Assembly: GCF_020740795.1 (NCBI RefSeq)
Contig: NC_067301.1
Span: 5,084,001-5,148,000 of the forward strand
DNA from: Apus apus
Taxonomy: Eukaryota; Chordata; Aves; Apodiformes; Apodidae
Direction: 5' to 3'
DNA length: 64,000 bases
Position numbers and translations under genes: made by a program. The notes under the pieces are model-generated. The model saw only the letters and a program-made list of their open reading frames with translations, did not search any database and had not been told where the DNA came from. Shown in pieces: positions 27,301 to 43,500 of this stretch. Position 1 is the stretch's first letter; every line of letters begins with the position of its first letter.

Positions 27301-28454
27301 TTCTCCTCAGGCCAAAGCCACCAAAGGAACAGACCTGTGTTCTGTTTGGCTTCCTGGGCATGACCTGTGTGAGATGTGCTCTGACTGCCCAGGGGATAGT
27401 ATTTGGAGGAGGCAGTAGTTCAGCAAAAGCTTTGTTACCAGCCAGGTTTGTTCATTAGCAATGCAAAGTCATTCAAGAGAGACTTGGGAAAGCAACTGGC
27501 AGCAAGGTGGGGCTAGAGGGAGGTGAGGCAGTTTCTCTGGCAGAGCCCAGTTCATCTGCATACTGCCTCCTTTCCTGGCAGGCCCAGCAGCAGCTGATAG
27601 AAAAGGCCTGGAGGGTGTGGAGACGACGATACTTGCAAACCCGTGTGGTGCAGAATTTTTTGGAGGAAGAAGCCAGAAGCCTGCTGTCTCAGGTAAGCAT
27701 TTATGACTTCCTAAATTCTGTGGTCTTCACTGGACCAAAAAGCGCACCCCAAAGGGACAACTGGTGTTCCCTGTGTCTCTCTCCTTGCAGAAAGCACTTA
27801 CTTAGGGAGAAGTTGCTTGTGTACATCAGGGAACAGGACTTGCCTGTAACAAAAGGAAATAGCTTCCAGCTTTATATGGGTTCATCTTTGTGTCTTTTTC
27901 AAAGCTTTGTGTCAGCAGTCAATATCCCTGACATGTGCCTCGTTCCCTACTGTTACCAGAGATGTTGATTTACTAATCCCCAGCCTCTCAAGAGCCCAGG
28001 TTCCATGCTGGTGCAGGGCTGTATTGACTTTCATCCAGGGGCAGGCAAATTGCTATAAATTTGATTGAACAGGCAAAGCCTCAGAGTTCAAATAGCCAGT
28101 TCACTCCTCTGCCTCCCTCCCAGAGATCATGCATGATAGGTCCTTCTTTAACAAGATGAGAACAAGTACTAAAATTAAAGGGCAGAGCAGGCACTGGTCT
28201 TTTCTCACATTGATTTGTACTCTGCACTTACTGGCTTCAGGAACATAGGGGAGTCAGGGAAGGGCTCTGAGTGGATGGTGAGGCAGTTGGCATAGCCGTG
28301 GCTTGAGGAAAGGCTGTGCTTACTAGTCCTGTGAGCGTGGCTGCGACCCCTCAAGGGTAACCTGAGTATTTATTTGTCCACTTTACTATTTAAGGCCTTT
28401 GGAAGGTGGCGCCAGCTAACAGCATTCCAGCTCAAGGACAAAGGAGGCTGCTGA
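12342..28454 (+). CDS. C1orf167: C1orf167 orthologue: tryptophan-repeat helical protein (21 coding exons, 1603 aa)
   Basis: Exons: 12342-12363 (inferred first exon), 14956-16793, 17323-17366, 17954-18173, 18350-18525, 19002-19099, 19350-19536, 19959-20137, 20453-20639, 20787-21009, 21257-21417, 21573-21669, 22067-22209, 22705-22913, 23393-23537, 25328-25592, 26165-26273, 26502-26724, 26808-26943, 27582-27692, 28395-28454 (TGA 28452). Every junction is GT-AG and phase-compatible, giving one frame with no stop. Residues 1-613 are Ser/Gln-rich and apparently disordered. Residues ~630-1603 are basic, helical and tryptophan-rich, with recurring units such as KCFQAWRGY, QYFSAWKEIVEQ, KYFQQWVQ, NFFLRWRQH, VFLSWHHW and AFSLWKKRL. 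Their F/L-x-x-W-K/R pattern resembles Sfi1-type centrin-binding repeats. The symbol rests on synteny (between AGTRAP and MTHFR, plus strand) and length; human C1orf167 is of similar size and has no established function. The first exon is the weakest part: without it, translation could begin at an in-frame ATG at 14907 by intron retention. Confidence 0.83.
13208..13230. repeat. Short (ATTTT)n repeat
   Basis: About four ATTTT units run into a T tract, in the first C1orf167 intron. It is ordinary low-complexity sequence. Confidence 0.8.
14956..16793 (+). CDS. C1orf167: C1orf167 exon 2: long exon encoding the disordered N-terminal half
   Basis: This 1838-nt exon is bounded by a tttatttttcttcag acceptor and a GAG|GTGAGG donor. 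It encodes about 612 residues rich in Ser, Gln, Leu and Cys, with no recognisable fold. Near its end is an acidic-then-basic patch (EDGEYSDIDSM followed by REERRKKY) that could be a short linear interaction motif. The flanking frame is closed outside the exon apart from a short 5' extension to an ATG at 14907 that reads through intron sequence. Confidence 0.85.
17954..28454 (+). other. C1orf167: Exons encoding the C1orf167 Sfi1-like tryptophan repeat array
   Basis: Eighteen consecutive exons encode roughly 975 residues with about 44 tryptophans by my count, most preceded by one or two aromatic/aliphatic residues and followed by basic residues. Examples are SFRRWKEAV, AFRLWCLQ, ALKIWHQKC, RYFIIWSAQ, LVAWAQIT, SFTEWRVKF, KYLRWWHRT, GWHRWQEA, KAWRVWRRR and FGRWRQL. 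Spacing between successive key tryptophans is often about 20-30 residues, for example 29 and then 21 in the exon 7-8 region. A less helical, Ser-rich spacer (EEPLAMLFSEDF...YSFSDSSQQ) interrupts the array near residues 1020-1110. Confidence 0.7.
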
Positions 28455-28764
28455 ATGGTGGGGGCCTGCCTGCAGCTGCTGCTCATTTCAGGATACTGGA
28501 GGATGCTGTCACAACAAAGACCTGGTCCTGCACAAGCAAGAAAGCTAATGCTATGCTCATGTGATAAAAGCAGTGCTTTTATCTGGAAAGCACCGGATAG
28601 CACCACAGCCAAAGGACAACCAGGAAGAGATGGTACCTGTGAAAATTCCTCCTTTAAAGGACTGGTATCCTATCTTCTTAGAGGCACCAATTTGAGAAGT
28701 CGTTCTCTTCTGTTGTGAGGTTGCCTTCCCTTTTCCCCATGACCCTACTTTTGCTGGAGTTCTG

Positions 28765-28770
28765 ATTAAA
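28765..28770 (+). terminator. C1orf167: Candidate C1orf167 poly(A) signal (ATTAAA)
   Basis: ATTAAA, the commonest variant hexamer, lies about 310 nt after the stop codon and is followed by a short A run and U/GU-rich sequence. It is inferred from sequence only. Confidence 0.45.
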
Positions 28771-28950
28771 GGTCAAAAAAACACCTTATAGGCTCTCCCT
28801 TTACTCAGTGTTTCTTCCTGGACAGGAGCTTAGTGTCACACAGGGGAGTAAGCAAATACATCAGTCTGAAAGAGATGAGCAGGAGTCTGCCTGTGCCTAC
28901 ATCCTGTTGATTCCAAAGTCTGGACTGTCCTGGTAGGTGTGATACGGATC

Positions 28951-28956
28951 TTTATT
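28951..28956 (-). terminator. MTHFR: Distal candidate MTHFR poly(A) signal
   Basis: TTTATT on the plus strand reads AATAAA on the minus strand, giving an MTHFR 3' UTR of about 1.5 kb. It lies only about 180 bp from the C1orf167 signal on the opposite strand. Confidence 0.4.
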
Positions 28957-29799
28957 TTTAGATTTGGCTCTTCCTCTGGTGGGGATTCCCACATGGCCCC
29001 CACCTCCTCCCCCTGTCTAGGTCCATCAGCTCTTCATTAAGCCTTTCAGTGGGTGGCCAACCTCCTGACTGCTTCCTGCTGGTTCCTTTCTCTGCTGAAT
29101 GGGCTAGAGATGAAGAAACCTGCTGGGAACAGCTGAGCACCAAAAGCTTTGCTGAGGCAAGACAGGCGTGTCTGACCCCCAGCCTTCCCATTACTTGCTT
29201 CTGTGATTGATGCCCTGTAATTACCCTGGATATATAAGCCCAGTCTCAGACAGCTGTAATGAGAGGGTCTGAAGAATCTGGAAAAGGGCATTTTTTCCTT
29301 GTTTGTTTGAAAGAGATGCTCACATCAGGGCAGGGATCTCAAAATCCCACTGGGAACTGCCCCAGGGTCTTGTTTTCCTAGCCTGTGCTAGCTTTGCAGG
29401 GTTGTTAAGTACACAAAGCAGCTTCCATAGCTCCCCCAGCCCCTTATTTCAAGGCTGTGGGGCCTAAGGCTGTTCAGAGTCATTAGGTCAGGAAAGAGAG
29501 GCTACCTTCCCTCCAGGCACTGGAACAGGACCACCCCAACTCCTGTGAGCTTGCAGAACGGAGCCAAAGTTTGTAGCAGGTTGCTTTGGGTAAATTGTAG
29601 GTTTTAAGCTTTCTTTGATCTACTGTGGAGCTTTGTCCATACTTAGGGTGTGTGTTGAAAGTGAAGGTACAACTGCCCCATAAACAACTTGTTTTCTTGA
29701 AACTTCCCCTTGTGCCAGGCTCATTAGGTTGCAAACAACATGAGTCTTTGCTGTTTACTAGAGTATGGCCTAGTACAGGAGACATTTGTATTTGTGTAT

Positions 29800-29805
29800 T
29801 TTATT
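29800..29805 (-). terminator. MTHFR: Proximal candidate MTHFR poly(A) signal
   Basis: TTTATT on the plus strand reads AATAAA on the minus strand, about 620 nt beyond the MTHFR stop codon. It would give a shorter 3' UTR than the distal candidate. Confidence 0.45.
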
Positions 29806-30425
29806 TACTTAATCTAAGAAATAGTGTCATTCCTACTTGGTCTCATCTGGAAGTGAAATTTACGTACTGCTATTAAAAAGAAAACAGGAAATATAATAAA
29901 AGGAAAAAAGTAGGGAGAAAATCTGAAACTTTTTCTGGAGTGAGTGCAAAAGAGCCTGATATGATCAGTTAGGAAGAAACAGATCTTGGGAGTGCAGTGT
30001 AAAAGGGTTGGTAACTGCTGGAAGAATATCCTTGCATAGACACTGCTAACAGGAGTGTTTTGGCCACTAAGGTGGCATTTCTGGCATGAGAAAGCTACCA
30101 GAATCACTGAGTTTTATCATTTTGCACAAGAGTTCTCCTGTTTCTGTAACCAACATAGCCACGATGAGCACCTCTTCATCCTGCAGAGTTGACCTTCAAG
30201 CTCAGCCTAGAGTCTTAGCTCAGAGGTTCAGGTAGTTCTGGCTGTTGTTCAGGGAGGAGTCAAGGAGCCTTTGTATTGGGGATAGAAGAGCCTGTAGTGT
30301 GAGTAGATCAGAGATCTAGCCTGGCCATGGGGCTTAGGAGTGTGCGCTCCACCATCAGCACAGGAACTGCTTTTTCTCTCCCCGCAGTCAGTAGACAGAA
30401 GGAGGAAGTAAGGGATTAGGAATTT

Positions 30426-37885
<7,460 letters not shown>

Positions 37886-37895
37886 GGTGAGCTTT
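37886..37895 (-). other. MTHFR: MTHFR 5' UTR portion of the first coding exon
   Basis: Ten bases (AAAGCTCACC) precede the ATG on the minus strand, preceded by a good pyrimidine-rich acceptor (CTGTTCTCTTCCTCCAG). The 5' UTR therefore continues in upstream untranslated exons. The start context CACCATGG is a full Kozak match. Confidence 0.8.
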
Positions 37896-39665
37896 CTGGA
37901 GGAAGAGAACAGAGGGAGCACAGTGGGTACAAGGCAGGGCACAGATCTCAGCAAGGAGCAGTTACAGCTGGGGTGGGCAGCAGATGATGGAAAGGAAGCC
38001 TGTGCCAAGACCCAACATAAATCATCACCAAGCAGTTACTTTTGCCAGCTCTCACTACAAGCTGCAGTAGGGGATCTGGTGAAAACCAAATAAAAAGCAT
38101 GTGTTTAGATAGTGTTGAGAGAAATAACACAACAGATGGCTTCATGCCACTTTGATGCGGCTCTTCTGTGCCTGCTGGGTCAAATTTGGCTCTCAAAAGA
38201 GTCAGGTCAACATTACTTTTGCCCTGACTACAACTTAGCAAGCCAGCATTCCCACATGAATCAGGTGAGGGCCTCTTTGATCTTGTCCAGACCAAGGCCA
38301 CATGCCAACAGGTTGTTTTTTATCCTACACCAGCTGCCTCTTGGACTGTCTCCATCTTCAGTTTCCCTTCTGTTTGTGCCCAAAAGGCAGTGCTTCTTTA
38401 GAGTGCAGGCAGGAGAGCAAGTGCTCATGGGGCAGGTACACAGGAATGCACAAACTATTCTTGTCAGCAGAAAGTGCAGAATCCTCTCTCAAGGAGGGCC
38501 CAAGGCCATTCCCACAAACACCATCCTGTGTTTTGTCTTTGCTGGCATCAGACAGTTGCATTTCTGTTAGCCTTCTTCCACGAGACATACCATCTCCACA
38601 GACAACTGTCCCCTCTGCACACACTCAGCTCCTCCCTTTACCAGATAGGCTATTTGTGTTCCTTTCCTCAGCCACTGAGGCTGCTTGGAAACAAGGTCAC
38701 CAGAGACCATCCCCTTCTCCCTGCCTTGTAACATGATCGTTGGTGCTTGCAAAAAACCAGCACTGCAAGTCAGTGATACACGTGGGTCTAGGCTGCCCAG
38801 CTCCACTTAGTTCCCGAAAGTATTTCAACCAATGCCTTCAAAATTAGGTAGTGATTACACATAATTAGGGAAGAGCTGCCAGAGAATTTGGATCTGCATT
38901 TGTTGCTTATGTATCTGCCAAAACTTAAAAATTATCACTGGGAAACACCAAGCATTACGTAACGTTGGAGCCTGTTTTGGAGGAAAGGGTTGGATGAGCT
39001 AGTGAGCATGTTGCCCTTATCATAAGATCTGTGGGTTCATGTCATGGATGACAAGTCCAAAAAGACTTTGAACTCATCTTCTAGTGTTTACACTGGGTTG
39101 CAAATCTAGCAAAACCCTTTGGGAGAAAGTCTACTTTTACCATCTGGGGATTTCTCCAGCTGGCAGGAGATAAGAGAAAGAAGTGCTGGCTTTCTGCTGC
39201 CAGGAGGAACTGAGAGTTTGAACTATCTTGTGTACCATCATTGCAGGCCATGGTGAAAATGCTCAACACAGACCTACTGACAAGTGAAACAAAAGCAACT
39301 GGGTACACAGTAACAGCCCTGACCAAACTCTCCCGAAGGATTTTGCTTGGCATCCACATGGCACTAATCTGGGAGCGTTATCCCACAGCATACACGGGTG
39401 ATCAAGTGGGTGGTGAAAAATCACATGCAGTCAAATCCCATAAATCACTTCTAACAAGCATGCACAGCACTGTGGGCAAATCAAAGAACCTCTGTTTTCC
39501 CACTTTAGATTTCATACCCATCACAAGGAAAATTAATGTCTCTATAGGTTGAGATTTGCTGTTAAGCACTGGCCCTTATCTTACTGGCAATCTAGAACCA
39601 CCAAGCCAGAAGAGAGGCCCCACTTAAATTTTCTTTACAAGCAAGATTTAGAACAGTTTCCTTAC

Positions 39666-39707
39666 CATCAGCTGCATCACCGATCTGCCAGCATAAGCTT
39701 GCACTTG
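39666..39707 (-). other. MTHFR: Putative untranslated cassette exon of MTHFR with upstream ORFs
   Basis: Read on the minus strand, a strong acceptor (TTTCTCTTTGCAG) is followed 42 nt later by a strong donor (ATG|GTAAGG). Within it an ATG opens a 5-codon frame (MLADR, stop). A second ATG (ATGCAGCTG) would, after splicing to the first coding exon, run out of frame past the MTHFR start and stop about 25 codons later. Human MTHFR is known to have several untranslated 5' exons. This one is predicted only from its splice signals. Confidence 0.5.
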
Positions 39708-40322
39708 CTGCAAAGAGAAAAAAAGGTTTTCTAAACAAGCGTTGCAAACTAAGGCAATGAGGAACACCCCTCAGGGGTGTGTCGGTGCTCCTGGCTGTTA
39801 CACCGCAGAGCTCGGAGCTGCAGCTCCGCACGGTGATGCAGAGCAGCGCGGCTGTGCCTGTTGTGTTTATGTGATGTTGTCTCTGTCTTCCGCCGTGTTC
39901 TTACCGCCTCCAGGCCCGAACTGACACCCCCCACCCCGCAGAGCACAGGGGTCTGTATCCTCCTAAGCTCAGCTTTCCCGCCCCAGCTCAGCTCGGGTGC
40001 ACAGATGTGCACAGATGTGCACCTGACACGCGGCACAAGGCTGCAGGGCCGGGGCATCAGGGTGACAGCCCTGCGGGACAGAGAAGGGCCAGCGGCAGGA
40101 TCCACAAGCTGGGCGCGGCCAGGGGAAGGCGGCTGGGAGAGAGCCGGGGTGGGATCCTGCCATCCCCGCGGCTGCCGGGGCAGAAGGGCGGCCAGCAGCG
40201 CCGGGGGTCCCTGCGGCAGCGCCATCGATCGTTCCTTCACCTCGGCTGAACCCGCTGGGAGCGCGGCTCAGCCCGGGGCACCGGCGGGCGGGTCGGGCCC
40301 CGGCAGCCTGGCCTGGCCCCCC

Positions 40323-40367
40323 GGGGGGGGTGCGGGGGTGGGGTGTCCCCCCCCCCCCCCGGGGGGG
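40323..40367. repeat. G-tract/C-tract block with hairpin and G-quadruplex potential
   Basis: Runs of G8, G5 and G4 are followed by C14 directly abutting G7. The C14-G7 junction is self-complementary, and the upstream G runs fit a G-quadruplex pattern. It lies just inside MTHFR intron 1, next to the shared promoter. The exact homopolymer lengths may be sequencing-limited. Confidence 0.8.
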
Positions 40368-40393
40368 TGCAGGGTCCCCCGGGCCCCGCTCAC

Positions 40394-40480
40394 CTGCCCT
40401 CCCCGCCGGGCCTGCCCCGCTCGTGCGCGGCCTCAGCGCCTCGCGCCGCCGGGGCGGGGCCGGGGTCACGCGGCGCGGCG
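40394..40480 (-). other. MTHFR: Putative MTHFR untranslated exon 1
   Basis: The minus strand reads GGGGAGGGCAG|GTGAGC, a consensus donor at the edge of the CpG island in the correct orientation and position for MTHFR exon 1. The upstream end (transcription start) is a guess. The exon has no start codon in a useful frame. Confidence 0.5.
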
Positions 40481-40497
40481 GGCGGGGCCGGGCGGCG

Positions 40498-40509
40498 GAA
40501 GATGGCGGG
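40498..40509 (+). promoter_or_regulatory. CLCN6: TISU/YY1-type element over the CLCN6 start codon
   Basis: GAAGATGGCGGG matches the TISU consensus SAASATGGCGGC at 11 of 12 positions, with the ATG being the CLCN6 initiator. In known cases such elements bind YY1 and direct both transcription from a few bases upstream and scanning-free translation from a very short 5' UTR. Confidence 0.65.
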
Positions 40510-43500
40510 TTGCGGGGCCGGGGGCTGCGGCTGCTGCTGCTGCTGCCCGCGCGGCTGCGGCGAGCGGGAGAGCCGCACCCCCGAGGAGCTGGTACGGCCG
40601 GGACAGCGGGGCTGGGCCCGGCCCTGCCGCCGCGCGGGCCCCGGGGAGCGCCTGAGGGCGGGAGGCTGTGGGGACGATGAGCGTTGCTGCGGCGCTGGGA
40701 CCGGTGCCTCCGCCCCGGGTGCCCGTGGCTCCAGCCGGCAGCTCAGGGCCCGGGACCTTTGCCCCTGGTGGCGCCGTCTCGGGGCCCGGGAACCCTGGCG
40801 CGGGTGCCTCAGCCCGCGCGTGGCCCGGCGCCTCAGGGCCCGGCACCTCAGGTTGTTCCCGCTCTTTTACCTCAGCCGCCCGCGCCTCGGCCTTGCCCCG
40901 CTGCCCCTTCGCTGTGGCTGGGCCTGCTCTGCCAGCCCCTCTGGCCTGTCCCTCGGCGTGCGCGGCTTCTGCTCTCGGGCTCAGCAGCCCTAGAGGGGAG
41001 TGGTTCTGGCAGGGGCTCTCTCCAGCTGCCCCATGTCGGGCAGTGCTGCCTGTGTGAGTTTCCTGCCTGCGGCTTCCCTGTAACCTGCTGCTGTGAAGGC
41101 AGTTGGGGTGTGGGTTTAGTGCTCTGCCATGCTTGAGTAGAAGTCACGTAGTGTGTTCTTGCTGAGGGGCCAGCTTAAGGTAAGACCCTATGTAGTTACC
41201 CCAGGGTGGTGGTCTGGTAATCCTTACTCTGACTTGATAGGCAATAGTGGCACAGGCCTTGCCTGATTTTGGCTTTGCTACCAGTGTTGATGAGCACTGG
41301 TACACGTATTCATTCAGCTTGTGATTTTCGTTTTCCACATTTGTTTTGCAGACAATCCTAGGAGAAACTCATGAAGAGGAGGATGAGATCCTTCCACGCA
41401 AAGACTATGAGGTGGGAGATTAACAGATAGCAGCTTGTGAAACTAAAGTGAAAGGAACTTTAGGCAAGTTTTGTCTCTGAGTTTGTAACGGGGTGGGTAC
41501 CCAAAATGCATCACTAGTTAGATTGCATTGCCACCAGCAGAAATACTAAGAATTGCTGCACTTACAGAAAACTGCTCCTAATCATTATACGTTTCTGGGT
41601 TAAAGCCCTGTGAGTAGAGCTTGAACATCCGCTGCTTAAGTCAGCCTCTTGCTGAGAAAATTCATTGTCAGTCTGCTGTATTGTTCCATTTTTTTTAATG
41701 TGAGATTTACAGGCTGTAGTGGTCTTGCTTTCTCTCCCTGTAGAAATCTGCAGCTACTGTTACTTTTGCCTTACTGCTGTCTCGGGTGTCATGCTGGCTC
41801 ACAGCAGATCTTCCCATCTATCAGATCCTGGTTCTTACAGGAGATTTTTGCTTTTTGCATTTCTGCATGGGGGCCCTGACCTATTTAAAGCAGTTGCTGT
41901 CAGCATGGATGTCACCAGTTCAGCATGTTACTGCTTGGCTTGAAGAGGTGATGTTGATGGAGATAGAAGCTTAGTGGTACTTTGAGTATGACTGGGCAAC
42001 TCTGTGTTGCTTTTAACTTCCTACTGTGGTAGGCTTAAGAATTGATGCTGTTCATAGAGAATTCTTATTTAGTGTTCCTGTTGTAGTGAGAGGTTAAGTA
42101 AAAGGTCTAGTGTTATTTCCTGCACTATCAAATTGGAGGTGCTTAATGAAGTAAAGTCTAAATGTGCACAATGTGGTCTCTTTAAATTAAAGTTGTATTA
42201 ATGAGTTGTGTTCCTGTTTGGTTCTCTGTGTCTCTCAGCTTGGGCAGTGAAATTGGTCACTTCTTTCATTTCTGCTTCTCAGGGTTTGGCTCTGCTGGAA
42301 ATAAGGTTGTTTCCAGGAGTTTTTTTCTCCTATTGTTTGCAAGACCTACTGTGGGGGCAGTAATGATTTCTGTCATCTTTAACAAGCTCTTCCATCCACA
42401 GTTTTGTGCACAGCCTGTTCCAGCTGATTCTCTTAAATTGACTTCTTGACGTTTTTCAGAGCTTGGATTATGATCGCTGTATCAATGACCCATACTTGGA
42501 AGTTTTGGAGAGCATGGACAACAAGGTGGGACCTTGCTCATTCTTTTTCATTAGCTTGAGAGCTAAACCCATGGAAATTGTCTAGAGAAAATTTCCTAGA
42601 GAAGCTGTGGGTGCCCTGTCATTGGAAGTACTGAGTCAGGTTGGATGGGGCTTTGAGCAACTTGATCTAGTGAAAGATGCTGCTGCCCCTGGCAGAAGGG
42701 TTGGACTAGATGATCCCTAAAGGTCCCTTCCAACCCAAACCACTCTTATGATTCCAAATATGATCTGTTGTGGGAAGTTTTGTGGGTTTTTTTTTTTCCT
42801 CATGAAAGAAATTCTCTGTGCTCTTTTGGTTTCTCTACAAAAAGAATAGAAATATGTGTGGAGATTGTAACTCCCAGCATCTGTTCTGAGCTTCAGGTGT
42901 AAAGTGAGGGAGTTCAGCACTTCCAGTTCCCTGTTTCCAGTTTGCTGGTGTCACTGTCTTCTGTTGAATTATCACTCTAGCTGTAATTGAGTTGTGGAGC
43001 CCAAACCAGCTTTTCTTTGATCCTTTTTTATTTGCCTTTTAAAAAAAAAAAAAAATTATTTTATATGTTTTTTTTCTCTTCCTAAACAGAAAGCCCAGAG
43101 GTACGAAGCAGTGAAGTGGGTGATGGTTTTTGCTATTGGAGTCTGCACAGGATTGGTAAGATTCATGCTGTTTAGGGAATGAGGAAAATTCAGGAGACTA
43201 AGCAGGAATAATTTAGAAGTCAATGGCTGAGGAGTAAAGAGGAGGAAATACTCTCCTTCATGAAGCAGAAGGCTTAGTAGCTGAAGTTGTTTTATAGGAA
43301 TTATAGCATGTTGCTAGATTATTTTTCAGGAAGCCTTTTTCTGTCAGGTCTTGCTGTGCTTTCTTTGCAAAGTATTCTGGTAAATCCTTTAATTCTGCAT
43401 ATAGTAAAACTTGTCCAAAGTGAGCACTTAATAAAAAAAGGATGCAAATTTACAGCTGAACTGTATGTTATGTTTGGCACAACTGACTTCTCTGCATGTG

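Larger units (their letters stand above)
28455..30425. other. Convergent 3' ends of C1orf167 and MTHFR
   Basis: No coding exon is seen here. The region should hold the C1orf167 3' UTR (plus strand) and the MTHFR 3' UTR (minus strand), which point at each other. Candidate poly(A) hexamers on the two strands are listed separately. The only reading frames are short and unrelated to known families. Confidence 0.6.
37896..40393 (-). other. MTHFR: MTHFR 5' intronic region
   Basis: This 2.5 kb separates the first coding exon from the putative untranslated exon 1. It holds one well-formed 42-nt minus-strand exon (39666-39707) and becomes GC-rich after about 39.75 kb as it enters the shared promoter. 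A 10-bp direct repeat (acagatgtgc, two copies) sits at about 40001-40020. No other coding potential is seen. Confidence 0.6.
40230..40760. promoter_or_regulatory. Shared head-to-head CpG-island promoter of MTHFR and CLCN6
   Basis: Sequence is extremely GC- and CpG-rich, with multiple GC boxes (ggggcggggcc) and no TATA box. The MTHFR exon 1 donor (minus strand, CAG|GTGAGC, exon edge at 40394) and the CLCN6 ATG (40502) are about 110 bp apart, so both transcription starts must lie in or around that gap. The divergent arrangement of these two genes is conserved in mammals. Confidence 0.85.

Noticed and set aside
39861-40993. Several long open frames on both strands across the MTHFR/CLCN6 promoter
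   Set aside because: They are open only because stop codons are rare in GC-rich sequence. They overlap each other and the true CLCN6 exon 1 in other frames, and their products are low-complexity.
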